Of a stretch of DNA of 64,000 bases, positions 23,742 to 36,908 are shown piece after piece. Location: assembly GCA_027924645.1 (NCBI GenBank), contig BSBN01001150.1, positions 2,356,001 to 2,420,000 of the forward strand, read 5' to 3'. The translations under genes and the position numbers were made by a program. How positions within the stretch are numbered: position 1 is the stretch's first letter; the number at the start of each line of letters is the position of its first letter. Source of the DNA: Cunninghamia lanceolata (lineage: Eukaryota > Streptophyta > Pinopsida > Cupressales > Cupressaceae). The notes below the pieces were generated by a model that saw nothing but the letters and a program-made list of their open reading frames with translations, was not told where the DNA came from and searched no databases.

Positions 23742-26700
23742 ATGAAAAGAATGGAAAGCACTTCAGAGAAAAAGGGCTTTGAGAATGATTTATTCACTTG
23801 AAGTGTCCGATTTCCTCAAAACGAGTCCTTCTGGGAAAGAATAAAGATGAAAAATTTATGGATAACTTTGCAGAAGTCAAATATGTGTGTCTCTGTGCTA
23901 GGGTGGTCTTTGTTCCTACATTGGTATACTAAGAGGAGTGCTATGTCCCCATTGTGCAATGCATGGAATTTGGATTTGGGCAAAATTGTGGTCCCAAATA
24001 TATTTGTTGATGTAGAACTAGTCCAACTTGTTGCAAGCAAATATGATGCCGGCACAAGAAGGGTATTGAAAATTAATGGGAGTACTATGGTCTCTTTCAC
24101 TAAGCCCTACATTGCTGAAGTCTTTGGTCTCAACCCAGCCACAAACAAAGCCATTGACATTGATAAATTTAAGAGATCGTATGAAATGCATAGAGCCTCA
24201 TATCAATCTGTCAAAATTCCTAGACACAGACTCAGGACTCCTGGTGGCAGAGATTTGGAAGTTTTTGAAAAGGAGCCTCTCAGTATAAAGACTTTTAAAC
24301 ATTACTTCAACAAGACTTACTACTCACTGTGTCAAGTTTTGGGAGAAGATGCAGGTGAAAGCATTCATGTGCACTTGATGTATATGGCCATAGACATCCA
24401 AGACAATATTATGAACGTAGAATTTGATTTTGCTTCCTACATGACGAATGAAATGCACAAATAGATGGTGGCTTTGAAGAATGGTCAGAAACTTGAATTC
24501 AAGTGGTATTCTTATTTGTGTCACATGCTCTTGTATTTTGGTAGGAATCAATGGAGTCGAACATTAAGAGTGCAACAATTTGATGAAAAAGAATAGCCCT
24601 TGCCAATGCAATGCTGGACATATCTATTGGACAAAGATTGTCCAGACTCAAACTTCATAATTTTTGAGGAATTTTTCATAAGGAAACTAATGGCATGCAT
24701 GTGTGAACACATATACAGGATACCCTCAAAAATAAGGGATTTCCTCATACCTGACGAAGAAACTCCTGTAGTTAGAATAAAACATAATTGGGGGGATTGG
24801 TTCCTGAACAAATACTCAACATATATTAGAGTGTATGGTTTCACAATGAGACCACGTTTATTGCCTATCTATGTACCCAAAATAATATCTTATTTGGAAA
24901 TTGTTTGGCAGTTAAATGAGGTGGACAAATTGCATCTCAGGGGTCAGAAGAAAGGTTCCCTTTTCCCTACTTCCCTAAAGTGGTCAGATTTTCAAGTGAT
25001 GAATAAATAAGGTTTGGATCAAATATATCCAATACTCAACAGTTACAAGTTGAAGTATGCTACAATTAGAGAGCAATTTGATCCAAAGGGATTTGTCAGT
25101 TCATTGATATTGAGTATGAAAAAGTCAGCTTTTCCACATAAGCTAGATTTTGTTAAGGATGTTATAAGGAAATCTAAAAAATTTGCAAAGGTTGAGGAGA
25201 AAAAGGAGAAATGGAGCAGAATCATCTCTGCAGAAAATGAGAAGAAGAAGAGGGACCCCAAATTTACTGGTTTTTGTTTTGAAGAAAATAATTTGATTGC
25301 AAGAATTGAAAAAGTCCTATAGAATGTAGAGAAGTTTATAGTTCCTATTGAAGAGAGGCCTCCTGATGTGGAAAGGCCTTCAAGTGTAAGAATACAACCC
25401 TACATCAGGCCAAGAAATGAGTCAAGAAATGAGGATGTACAAGAAGAAGATCTACCAGATACTAAGGAGGTAGACAGTCAACAGGCTAGAAGGCAACAGA
25501 TTGTCGAGGATAGGTTAGCTCCTCAATATAAAGGAAAAGATCAAATGAAGATTGTAGATATTGAAGAGACTTCAGATAATGTGGGAGCTGCTGAAACATT
25601 GGCAGGCATGATTGTTCCTTCTGTTCCTTTCAATAGAAGTCTTGATTATTTTATAGTTATCAATGATGAAACAAGAGATGTAAGAGCACTAGCTTGCAAA
25701 CAGTTTTTGTCTAATGTTCAATTCATCAAGACACAAGAGTTCAAAGATTTAATTTTGAGAATAAAACAAGTTGCATACCACCAAAGGTTTGAGGAAGAGA
25801 GAAAAAAATGAATCGTTTGGATGATAGTGACTTGGCTAAGAAAATCTTGTCTGAGTTTGATTTTAGGTTTGTTGACATTACCCATGAAATAAGAAGATAG
25901 ATAGTTATGGAAAGTGGTATGTTGTTGCTACCTAATTGGAGTATGGTAGATGCTTTGGCATTCAAAACTATTAGAAGGCAAGAGGAGGTTTTTTCTCCAC
26001 TGACGAGGAAGTAGGAAAGGCTTTTGGTTCTAGATTCATCTTATCTCATGAGACATTGGCCATATGGACTCTGACACCAGGAACAAGCAAACCAGATGTG
26101 GTGTAGAGCCTTGACTAATTGAAAAGATTTTTTATTGTAAAAAGAGTAGTTGATACCCCAACACCTAATGCAACAGCTTTAGCAGTGCACACAACGTTGT
26201 TCAACCAAGCTACAATGATGAACTTCAGCAAAGGTATGCAGATAATTTGGCCAGGTTGAGAGTTTTAGAGGATAAGGAATTTGCATCTTCTAGTGCTCTA
26301 GTGCTTATCGTTTCAAGCCTGTCAGGGGAGTCTTTTTCATTAGAAAAGGATACTTTACTTGTAGAGATTACAGAGTTGAAAAGTACTATAGACTTGTTAA
26401 AATGAGATAGGCTGCAAGCACATAGTGAAATTATTTCTAAAATAGTTAACTATCGATTAACTAAGATTAGTGGAAAGTTGGATGATGCTTATAAGAGAAT
26501 TGTAGATTTGAATCAAGCTTTGGTTAAGCATGAGAAGAATTCTCTCAGTCTACAAGAGATTATAAATAAATGGTTGCCAAAAAATGTTACCATTAGACAA
26601 ATGATCAAAACATTAAGGTTTGACCTAGATAAGCCTATTCGGTGGCAAGGCACATCAAAAATAATGATACCTTGCATGATGTGGCCTCCTATATGATAAA

Positions 26701-27076
26701 ACTTGATAAATAGTTGAAAGGAAAAGTGCCATCTATTGATCTAGTGAGAATGAAAATTCTACCTCATTTCAAGCACAGTCAAGTTTAACCCAAACCATTG
26801 GACCATTGCAAGGATGAGTTCAATATTGTGGGTTCTAGGGCTGTTGCTCAAGTTTGCAATGATGGTGAGCCAAGGATAGATGTTCTAAATTCAATTTTGG
26901 ATGAATTCTTGTCATTGGAGAAGTTGTACGATCATATCAGCAGGGAGTCAAAAGCTATCCTAGATGCTCAATATACAACAATTAATGATAAATTGGCCAA
27001 GGTGTTGGAATTACAGTGGCTAGAAGATAAGAATTTGGAGCATGGGTCAAGAAGTATGAAGTTGAATGAGCTTTGA
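23742..27076 (+). pseudogene. Large accessory protein inside a Tat-like LTR (broken)
   Basis: ATG at 23742 (MKRMESTSEKKGFENDLFT) starts a reading of about 1100 codons, with stops near 23800, 24462, 24593, 25008, 25320, 25809 and several between 25900 and 26470. The N-terminal 400 residues look globular (AEVFGLNPATNKAIDIDKF, then WGDWF and YSTYIRVYGF at about 24790-24845). The middle is acidic and low in complexity (25330-25640). The C-terminus (26478-27076) is charged and helical. The motifs WGDWF, YSTYI, GF and LP-x-Y line up with the ORFs at 36908 and 58243 on the minus strand. Function is unknown. It lies upstream of an LTR end and primer site, not between gag and pol. Confidence 0.6.
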
Positions 27077-28267
27077 AATGGTCATTAGTTTCCAAGGATG
27101 ACTCATTTTGGCAGCTTCTAGGTGATACTACATTTTTGGCTCTTATAACTAAATCAAATGTTTACATTGGAGGATTTTGTCAGCTCACATGTGATCGTAA
27201 CTGAATTTTGATCAATTGTTGTAATGAGCATGAGCTCCAAAGCTATTTTGTATTGTAATGGTCATTTTTTTCTAGAAATAGTTAAGTCTTAGGAGCTTAG
27301 CCGACAATCTTTGTATCTCTCTAATATAAGGAGAAATTTTCATGGTATCTAAGAGTAGAAAATAGAAGATAGACAGAGAAAGACTGAGAAAATTCTTAGA
27401 ACATATTGTACAAGCTTTGAGACTTTAATGATTTTCCAATAAGAAAGGAGTACTTCTGGGTTGCAGGTTAAATATTCTGTGTGAGGTTACTTGTTCTTTT
27501 CATAGCTATATTCTATTCAAATTGATTTAAATGAGAAACACTAAATTGTGTGTTGTTTGTGGTTGTCTCCTTTGATATGGATGCTTTTCTTTTGAATGAG
27601 GGTGCCAAGGGTTTCTAAATTCATCAGTATACATTTGCTATATTGTATGTCTGATTTGTTGCATCTATTCAAGGAATAGATTAAATTGCTTTGAATCAGA
27701 TATAGGGGGAAGTGTATTGTGTCAAAGGATTATTGAAGAAGAACCATAGATAATACTTTTTATTGGGTTCACCACTGTGAGGCAGTAGTGATGTTATCAC
27801 CCTTTGAATGAGAAGTTTAACTGTTATGAGGAAAACACTTGCATGTTGAGTTTTGACTCTGTTACCCTAAATAGGCACTGATCTGAGGAAAGTTTTCAAG
27901 TCCAAGCACATCATATCATACAAATCATAAGGACAAAGATTTTTTTTGGTGTAGTGTGTAGTACTAGTTTCATGTTCTCAGAGTTCTAAACTTGATGCAT
28001 ATTGAGGGTTTAGCTAATCTGAAGTAGGATCATTTAGACCTCAATTTATTGGTGAGAACATTTCTGCTTAGTCAATATATCTCATTATACTTGAGAATAC
28101 CTTTCAAATATTGTTATAAGGGAATACCCCCTAGGTTTAGTAGAGCCTAAAGTGCAGAGGAGGACAAGCAATTGTCTCATGTTTGTTGGCCATTGACTTG
28201 AGAGTCCTGAGCATTAGGGATAGCTACCTTATAGGGATAATCAGACAATCAGCTGGGAACACCAACA
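27077..28267 (+). repeat. 3' part of the Tat-like LTR
   Basis: Non-coding. It ends GGGAACACCAACA directly before the primer site. The stretch 27580-28267 matches, on the opposite strand, the start of the gag-only element's LTRs (4169 and 9554 onward), including CTATTCAAGGAATAGATTAA and the CCTAGGTTTAG region. It is therefore the R/U5 end of a related LTR. Confidence 0.75.
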
Positions 28268-28270
28268 AAT

Positions 28271-28287
28271 TGGTGACTCTGCTAGGG
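28271..28287 (+). other. Primer binding site, tRNA-Arg-like
   Basis: TGGTGACTCTGCTAGGG begins 3 bases after the LTR end. It is nearly the same as the site at 9534-9551. Confidence 0.72.
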
Positions 28288-28494
28288 AATTGTCAACAAA
28301 AGAATCCAGGTCTTATCCCAAAAGTTTAACAAAATTGAATCCCATTTCATTGGGTGGGAACTCTGAAATCTATCTCCTAACTAGTGAATCCATATTTTAT
28401 GCAAGGAAGGAGGTCTTAGGAGAACCCTCTAGTTGTAGAGTTACCAGAAAGAATGTGGTCAAGAAAGAAGGATCCTAATCCCCAAACCAATCAG

Positions 28495-30225
28495 GATGAC
28501 TTTCCATCCTCCTATATAATGTTGATGATAAAGATAGAACTCAAGAGGAGCATTTCATAGACGCTGAGGCTCAAATTCATGAAACCTTCCAAAAACAAGA
28601 AGCTGACAGACAACAAATGAGGTTTGATATGTCTTACAGGAGCCCCAATACTGATTTATTTGCTAACCCTAGAATTGGTGAATCTACATAAAGTGCAAAT
28701 GATCAGGATCTGAACAACCTAATTTCATCAAGGCCTAATAAAAATAGAGTATTAGACAAAGTAAGAACCCTTAGAGTTGAACTTGAATATCTAGAACTTG
28801 GGATGAGGGAAAGGGTTGGAACACTAAGGGCTTCTTATTAGGATGTACCTCTTGTGAATCAAAATGTCAATCATCAAAATAACCAGAATAATCAGAATGT
28901 GGTCAATCCTAGTAATCAGAATGTGGGTAACCAACAGGTGGGGATTAATCTGAATGCAAATCAAAACCTACATGTGATTCAAAATAAAAATTAGAATGTT
29001 TTGGCTAATCAAAAATAGAATCTGCATTAACAAGGAGCAAATCAAAACCCCCTGGGGAATCGGGATGCAAATGTATAGGGAAATGCAAACCAAAATGTTT
29101 TTGGTAGAAGGCCAATGCAGGTGGATAGATATAGACAATTAGACTTCACTAGTATCCCTGGTTATCCTAATCAATTGATAATGTTGTCAGGAAAGCATTG
29201 GCAAAATTCTTAGGTAATAATGTAATTTGTGGTGAGGAACATCTAAGAACCTTTTTGAATTTGATGGATGATTTTGAAATAGAACATGAGGATGTAGTTA
29301 TGAAATTGTTCCTGTACTCTCTCATTGATGAAGCTAGGGAATGGTATAGGAATTTCCCTGATTTAAGTATTGCCTCATGGGATAAATTTAAGAGGGTTTT
29401 TTAGAGAACAATATGGAGATATGATTGGTCCAAGGTTTATTATAAATGAGTTCACTAGTATAACCAAAGGATCAAATGAATTGGTAACTAACTTTAATGC
29501 AAGGTTCACTAGAATCCTGAATAAGGTTCCACCTCATATGAGACCAAATGAGCCTATGTGTATGGTTTTGTACACAAATACTTTTGATGTAAAAATGGGA
29601 TATGAATTAAGGGATAAAAGCCCATCTGGCTTAAGAGATGCTTTTGGAATTGCAACAAATATTGAAAATAACAAAAAGGCATCTAGAAATTGGGGTAGGA
29701 GAGATGAAGTTAAAATTCTACAGAACCAAAATAGTAAGATCCAACAAAATGTGCCCTCCACATCTGAAGAAAAGTTGGATCAAGTGATGACCGATTTAAA
29801 AGATCTTAGCTATAAATTAGCTAGAGTAGAAAAAGGACTAGGAGTCAATAGGCAAGGCTATTAGAAGCAGGAAAAGAGGCCTTAGTTGCATGACATGCCA
29901 TATAATATTACTTGGCACAATAAGAAGCTTGTTCTAAATAACAATAACAATCAAATGAATCATCATAATAGAGACCCACCATATCCACTAAGAAAAAACA
30001 TCAATATGGTGGAAGGCATTCCTTGGTGTATAGTTTGTCAGCTGCCTCATTCACCATTGCAATGTATGGTTGCTAAGTCCTTCCAAGCTAGTGATAACAA
30101 TTGTGATGAATGTAGTGAACCACATTATAATGGGGATGATAGTATCAATATATTGTTTACTAGTGGAGACTACTCTTCTTCAGATGAATGGGATGCCGAA
30201 TTAGATGTCATTGAAATAAGGTACA
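28495..30225 (+). pseudogene. gag: Tat-like gag, cut by the 29-kb element
   Basis: The first part (about 28854-29102) encodes an Asn/Gln-rich segment in one frame with stops. The capsid region follows: 29198-29404 (LVYSLIDEAREWY type, here LFLYSLIDEAREWYRNFP) and, after a one-frame shift, 29370-29864 (FREQYGD, NELVTNFNARFTRILNKVP, then an ELRDKSPSGLRDAF segment). This is the Ty3/gypsy Retrotrans_gag fold by sequence feel. A Cys/His cluster WCIVCQLPHSPLQC (about 30025-30066) is the zinc knuckle. The reading stops at the TGTTGATG end of the next element at 30226. No pol for this element is found in the window. Confidence 0.8.
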
Positions 30226-31666
30226 TGTTGATGTTGATTGTTAGTCAAAACAAAATGAAATAAAATTTACACAACAACCTTTATTTATCTTGAAAGATAT
30301 GATAAATTCAGAATGAATTTATGATCCCAAGTCTTCGTGCATTAGTTCATAATGATTTGACATTACTCAAAGGTTGATGTGTATTGTTGTTTTCCATTTA
30401 GGGGCCTTACGTTTTGATTTTGGATTTGTAACCAGATATCCAGATGTTACTTTATTTCACCTGCTCTTAGCAAATTCTCAACAAATTATACCAAATCTTA
30501 CAATATTTAATCAATTCATGCAAATATTTATGTAAGTTTGATCAATTCTTCTGTCTATCATTCTGATTAAGATGATTCATGATTATTCTGCTTAATTCTT
30601 CTAAAACTATCTCTGGTTCACTTAAATTTGAACTAATCCTTGCTTAATTTCACTTCTGTACTGTAAATTTATTCAAATGATGTGCCTATAAGCATGTATT
30701 TCTATTATTCTTATCATTATGTGTGTTCATTTGCATGATATTTTCTATTCTGTATGTAGTTTGTGTAAATATGCCTATGATCTTCATGTATTTACGAATA
30801 TCAGCATATTATATGATGATCTGCTTGTTATTTTCTATGTATTTGTAGTTGTTGTGATAATTCTTTATAAAATTTAAAGAAAATTGAATTAATCTTTCTA
30901 AATTTATTGAAATGAATGAATCTTTAGTCATTGATCTGCATATATCCTTGATACTGTCATGAAGAGAAGAAAATCAAACCATATTTTCACTAGGTCATTC
31001 CACGGATAGATATGATTGATGTGAATCTTCACTGGAAAGGATAATAACAACATTCACAAACTGAAATGCACTTCAAGGGATGCAGCAAATCAGATGAACA
31101 TTAAGATATCATCCACAGATTATGCAAGATTTATGATTGTTTGTAATCATAGGTCTTCATCTTCATTAAGTATGCAAAAGGAGTATATATTTACAATTGA
31201 CTTTGAGAATTGGTCATGGCATTCAACAATCCAATCTCAATTAAGCTTCTAAATAACAATAACTGAGATTCTCCATCCTTTTATAGAACAAGGATGAGAA
31301 TCAGTTACAAAAGATCCTATGATCAAGATTTATCTTTTACAATCAACGGTTTCTATTGCATTGACCAAGTCAACATACAAAATATGTGGCACAAGTTGCC
31401 AGTTGGCAACCATCTGATAAGGTACAACTAGCACTCTAGAATATTCTAGGATCTTTGATTTAGTCAACCAAACTGTAAGTATCAAAAATTACAAAAATAT
31501 CTTGGATGATACTTGTTCCAACATCCTCTCATTCAGACGTACCTTCTTCATGTACTAACTTCCCTATGTCTAACTTCTTGTGATTATCATATGCTTGTAC
31601 AAAAGTATCCACTTGGAACTTGTTGATTGTCTGAGCTCTCAACTTAGCATATTTTAGTGCTTTTAT

Positions 31667-34600
31667 CTACTCATCTAAACGTTCCAACATGGATGTCCTG
31701 CTATCTAGTTCTTTATCATATGTCTTTACCTTCATATTCAGTACAGACATCTCATCCATGACATCTTCTGTAAAAAGCCCTATTGGATCTTCTGCCACTT
31801 CTTTCAATCTATCTTTGAATATCTGGATGGCATCATCTGTTTCTGGCACTGCTTCCTTTGTTATAGCATCTTCTAGCAATTCTTCCAATACTTTCATCTC
31901 CTCGGCTAACAAGTCATGGATCTTAGTTTTAGTGTCTCTCACTTTAATCATGCTAGCCTTTAATACTTCCAATTCATACTTCATCTCAATCATCTAGGTA
32001 TCCATGAGTGGTAAAGTTACATGAGTGATAATTTTAGTTTTCAATAACTCTTCATTTGTCATTTCTCTGGCTCTTTTGAGTATTACCATTGCATAATTGC
32101 ATTTCTGTATCCTCTTAGTGAATTCACTCTTCAAATAATCAATGTCATTCTTCAAGTTGGACAATGTGTCCCAATTGGACTTGGAAGTCCTGATTAGCTT
32201 GTCTTTGGATGTAATGAATCTTATGAACCACTTGTCCATAATATGAGCTTGGTGCTTTTGCACATCTAGACCAGCTATTTCTTCTTCACTTATTAATGTT
32301 GATGCAACATGATTCTCTGTATCTTGTAGGGTGGATGCCAACCTATCAGGATTCACTAATCCCTATATAAATTGTTATAGTTGAGCATTTTTCTCTTTTA
32401 ACTCTTCCTTTCTAGCCTTAAGCTTCCTTATTTTGGTCACTACTTCCTCAGTACTTTCAATGTGTTCCTAAATTTCTTATTCTGTAGTGACATGATCTAA
32501 GTCAATTTGTGTCACTTGGAACTCTTCTCACCTAATTTCTCCTTTGGCCTTGTCTACTATGGGGACAACAACTTGGGCTATTCTCTTTCCTATTTTTGGA
32601 TCTCTCTTGATAGTGGAGACTGTCCTAGCTCTTCATTTAGCTTTAGCTGGGTCAAGAGTAAATAAAGACTTGAAATCAAAAGGTACCTGTTGTTCCTATG
32701 ATTGGCCTACCTCTGATGAAATCAATGATAATGTATTTGATTGTGATCTTCCTTGATCTCGTTGCTCAATTTGAGCATCTTGTATTCTTTTGTCTTTATT
32801 GACTTCCTCATCTCCATCAAGATCCTGCACATTTTATCGTTGCCTTTGATCTTGATATTGCTCTTGATCTTGTTGTTGCTCTGCTCTAGCATCCAACTTA
32901 TCTTTCTCAAGAAAATTCTCTTCCTTCCTTTGTTCTAGAGGAGGCTGATTATCTTGTACCTTATCACCTTGTTCCTCTAGAACCTTGTCATCTTTAAGCT
33001 CTTTGCATTTACTTGCATAATCATGATGATGATGTTCTTGCCCATGTTTATCAACCTTATCTCTTGTATTAGCAAGTGATTCAAACACACTCCCTTGTTC
33101 TAGCTTATCCATCAGGATATCCTATTGTGCTATTTGTTCTTGTGCACTTTTACCTTCGGGGATATCTAAGTGTGCTTCATCTACTTGAGCATCATTATTT
33201 TTATCATCTATCTCCATAGAGATATTCTCTTCTTGATTCTGGCTATCTTTAATAGCCTCTTCTTCAATACTTCCCTTCTCAGGCACATAGGTCAAATCAA
33301 CCACTATCGGGCTAGTCACATTCTCAATTAAAGTACTGAGAGGTCCCATGTGTACCTTTACTTCAAGGGATTCTTCTCTTTCTTTTTCCTCATCATGTGA
33401 CTCTATTGTTGCACCACCCTTATCTGTAGCTTCTGTATGTTGCACCATGGTCTCAATAGGATGGTTGGTAATATCTTTTACCACATCATCTTCAGTAAGA
33501 TCAATGGTTTGACTTAGTGGTAGGGCCTTTGTAGCTTCTTCTTTTTGAGCTTTGTTCTTGGCCTCTTGTGCCATCTCAGTTTTCACTTTGACAATTGTCT
33601 CTACTGGCACATCATGTTGTAAAACTCTAGACGCACTTATAGATGGATCACTTGATCCTGATGTTGTTGTCGTTCGTGGTGGAATGGCCCCTCTCATGCT
33701 TGGGCTTTGATATCTAGACTATTTAGGCACTTTAACTCCTTGCAACACATCACTTATTTTCTTCCTCTTTAGTGTCCCAATGGGCACTTGATCTTATTCA
33801 TCATCATCATCCTCCTTCCCTTTAATATTCTGTAATAGATTTGTAACGTCGAAAAATGTCCCCTTGGGGGCTTTTCCCTCATAAGGTTTAGCTCCCAGGC
33901 CTTTAGAGTGCATTTAGGACATTTTAGTTCATATTTTAGCATCCCGAAGGAATGAGACCTAAGTCCCATGACAAATAGGACCTAGGAGAACCCCTTGAGC
34001 TGTACCCTACCTAAAATAGGGGGGAGGACTTGGGCGCACGTGCCCTAGTCTTGCCCTATTTTAAGGTAGCCCCAATTTCTGGGTGTCAATTAGTGATCGT
34101 TATTGGGCCCCTTTGCTGACACAATAAGTTTAAATTTCAAATATCTTGTTGGGAGTGCTTGTAGATGCATATATAAACATATGCAGACATTCATTTGTAA
34201 ACGAGATTGTTAGGGTGAACTCTAGGTATTCTCAAGGTGATTCAAGGCTTTCTATTTTGTTGCAAGAGCAGACTTGTATGTTTTGTGTATTGATATTTGC
34301 AGATTTGAGCATTAATTCCTTCATGGCATGAAGAGCATCTTCCTTCATGAAAGCTTCACTACAAGGTGACATATCATTGTGTTTTTATCATTGGTTCCTT
34401 TGGTTTTTTGGTCTCTACCTCAAAAGGGCACTCCCTCTTTGTTTGACAACGGTGTTCGGAGACTTAAGTGTCCTCTAGGGTTTGACTGAGGCAAACATCT
34501 AAACACCACAACCCCCAAACCAAGTCTTGTGATTGCAGGGTACATGTGTCACATCCAGGAAAAGTGGAGTTGCAGGAAGGCTAGAAAGACATCAGGGATT

Positions 34601-36908
34601 CAGGATCTAAAGAAAAGACGGACAAAGGAGCACTTTCAAGACTAGGGCACTCACTCCAGTGTCCTCTGCAGACTGATTCTAGAAAATAGAAGTTATAGGG
34701 CTGATCAGTGTCCGAAGGAGGTCCAGATTCCCCAAAAAAGAAGGTACCTTGGACTTGGGCGCCCGCTCCTGTGTCCCCGACTGTTCCGCTTTGGAAACCC
34801 CAAAACAGGTATTCTGTAATCTGGTATTTTAGTCCCCTCTGTAAGAACTTTTTCTGTAATTCAATAATTTGTTGTTGTATTTGCATAATTAGGGTTTTAA
34901 TGGTCAATTGAGCATAGGAGAAGGAAAAATTGATAATTAATTCCCTAATCCAAGCTTCCCCTCATTTGATATTGCTCGCCACTCGACCCTAGATCCTTCA
35001 ATGTTAGGGTGAAAGGAGGATTTTAACATCTAAACCACAAAAGATCAACAAATCCAATTTTACCCTAAATAGGATTTTACTATATATCCTTCTGGAGCTC
35101 CTCATGTGTTGTTGGTACTTGGGGTGTAAGTATAGGAATCACCTTAAGCACCAATCTTGTAGGAGGTAAAAGGGGTTTATATACTAGGGATACTCTTTTA
35201 GAGGTAATCTCTTCTACTACTTTAGATGAACTAGGTTCAAGTAATGTTGTCCCTAGGATTTGCCTCTTTTGTACAAGGAAATCATCATATCCATGTTCTT
35301 CTCTTTCCTTTCTCTTCCCCTTTCTATCACTCGTGATTACTACACCTTTTTCTTTAAGCTCATTGATCTTTTTGGCAACCTAGTTCTTTGTCCTAGCCAT
35401 AACTTTGGCAGTGAGGACATCTATTGAAGTCTCTTCCTTCTGTGTTAGATCTGGGGAAAAAATGGTATCATTGTATATCTTTTGTTCCTCATATTTAGGA
35501 CCCATGAGGTTATCATCATCCATTTTGATTTGTGGGGGCACTTTAGGTTGCCCTATTTTCCTCATCTAATCCAATGTTAACCTTTGATACTCTCTTCTTC
35601 TCACCTCATGTTCATCATCGTAATCTACCCAATAGTCTTCGAGGTTGACACTGTGCTTATACTTCTTATTGAATCTCTTCTTGATCCTTTGGTAAGGATC
35701 ATAATCTCTGGTGAGTGGAAACAATTTTAGATTCAAACTTTTCAACTCCGCCTCATCTTTCCTTGCATTTTCTATGGCTCCTACCAAGAACAGTTTATGT
35801 CAATCAGAAATTTCCTATAGGGCTTCCCTTCCTTCACCTTAGACATTTCAAATGTAGGCAGTTGTTGCCTCATCATCTCCATTAATACTACCTTGTCTGA
35901 AGGGTACCTTGGTAGCGTGTAAGGTTTCCCACTAAAACCTTCCATCTGGATGTAGGAATAAGTTTTGGCCTGGATGAACCAAGAGCCATATCCACTAATT
36001 GCCTTTGTAGCACCCACTAAAAACCGTTTGGTTATGTCTCTCTCCATGAATCGAACTAGGTGCATCAGTAAGCAATCATTAACCATTTTGTAATATTAAA
36101 CTGAAAGTCTTCTCTCCAGCTGGGGATAATTCGCCCAGGGAGTCTTTTCATTGGGTAATCTACCCATCCTTCCTACAGTTTGTAGGCCATCATATGTGCC
36201 TTTCACTACACAAGCATATACTAAGTAGGATGTCACTCTAAAGATTATCCCCTTACATTCCTTCCACTTGACCATCTGGTCATGTATTGTATCACTGATA
36301 ATCTTGGCCCACTGGACCTTTGCTTGATCTTCTTCATATTCAATAACCATCCCCATTAGTCTGAACATCCAGGATTCAAAGGTTCCACTATTTATCAGCC
36401 CCCTCATCTTGCAGAGCAAACTTATATAAGTGTTGTGCCATTTTGGCAGCTGCCCTAGCTATATTATCTGAACTTCGCCATCCCTAGTATATCACCTTCC
36501 TACAAACCTTATTGTTGTCATCAAATTCCTTTGCCAATGCATCCAGGTCTGACACATAAATGGGTTGATAAACTGGCAAATGGAATACTTCAGTTATACC
36601 CTCCATAGATAAATATACATACATCCTCTCTTGTTTCGATACTTTCCCTGTAGTAACATCATAATTTAGTGCACACTCGACCATAAGGTCGAAAGCCTAT
36701 GTGGAATAAGGAAAATTAGCTACATGATATAAGCCTGATGCCACTATGTTTTGTAGGATAGGGCTATCTTCTCCTGCATCAATTCTTTCTCTGAATTCCT
36801 TTATATCTATATTACCTGAATGAGTATCCTCTATGTATCCCAGCTTGTTATACACCCTTCACATTTTAGGGAACATAACAGGTTTGAATTCTGCACCCTT
36901 TTATCCAT
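31667..36908 (-). pseudogene. Large accessory protein in the left LTR (broken, copy 1)
   Basis: The start is ATG at 36908 (MDK), read leftward. A one-base deletion soon after shifts the frame relative to copy 2. Readable blocks are VECALNYDVTTGK and MEGITEVFHLPVYQPIYVSD (36484-36684), ESWMFRLMGMVIEYEEDQAK (about 36290-36380), GYGSWF and TYSYIQMEGF (about 35935-35990), a Lys-rich stretch (35566-35787), a low-complexity acidic middle (32834-33697, EEE/DD/QQ-rich) and a charged helical C-terminus (31667-32356). A 1.23-kb insertion splits it at 33843. The length without the insertion is about 1300 codons. No known enzyme motif is visible, and the function is unknown. Confidence 0.65.
33843..35072. 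mobile_element. 1.23-kb insertion in the left LTR, unclassified (solo LTR?)
   Basis: The sister LTR (near 56370) reads straight across this point. Here the target GATTT is present on both sides (33838-33842 and 35073-35077). The insert begins GTAACGTCG (or TGTAACG if the duplication is 4 bases), has a direct GGGCGCACGTGCCCTAG-like element near 34032 and a related GGGCGCCCGCTCC near 34757, and has no coding potential. Size, target duplication and a TG start suggest a solo LTR, but the expected CA end is not seen. Confidence 0.55.
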
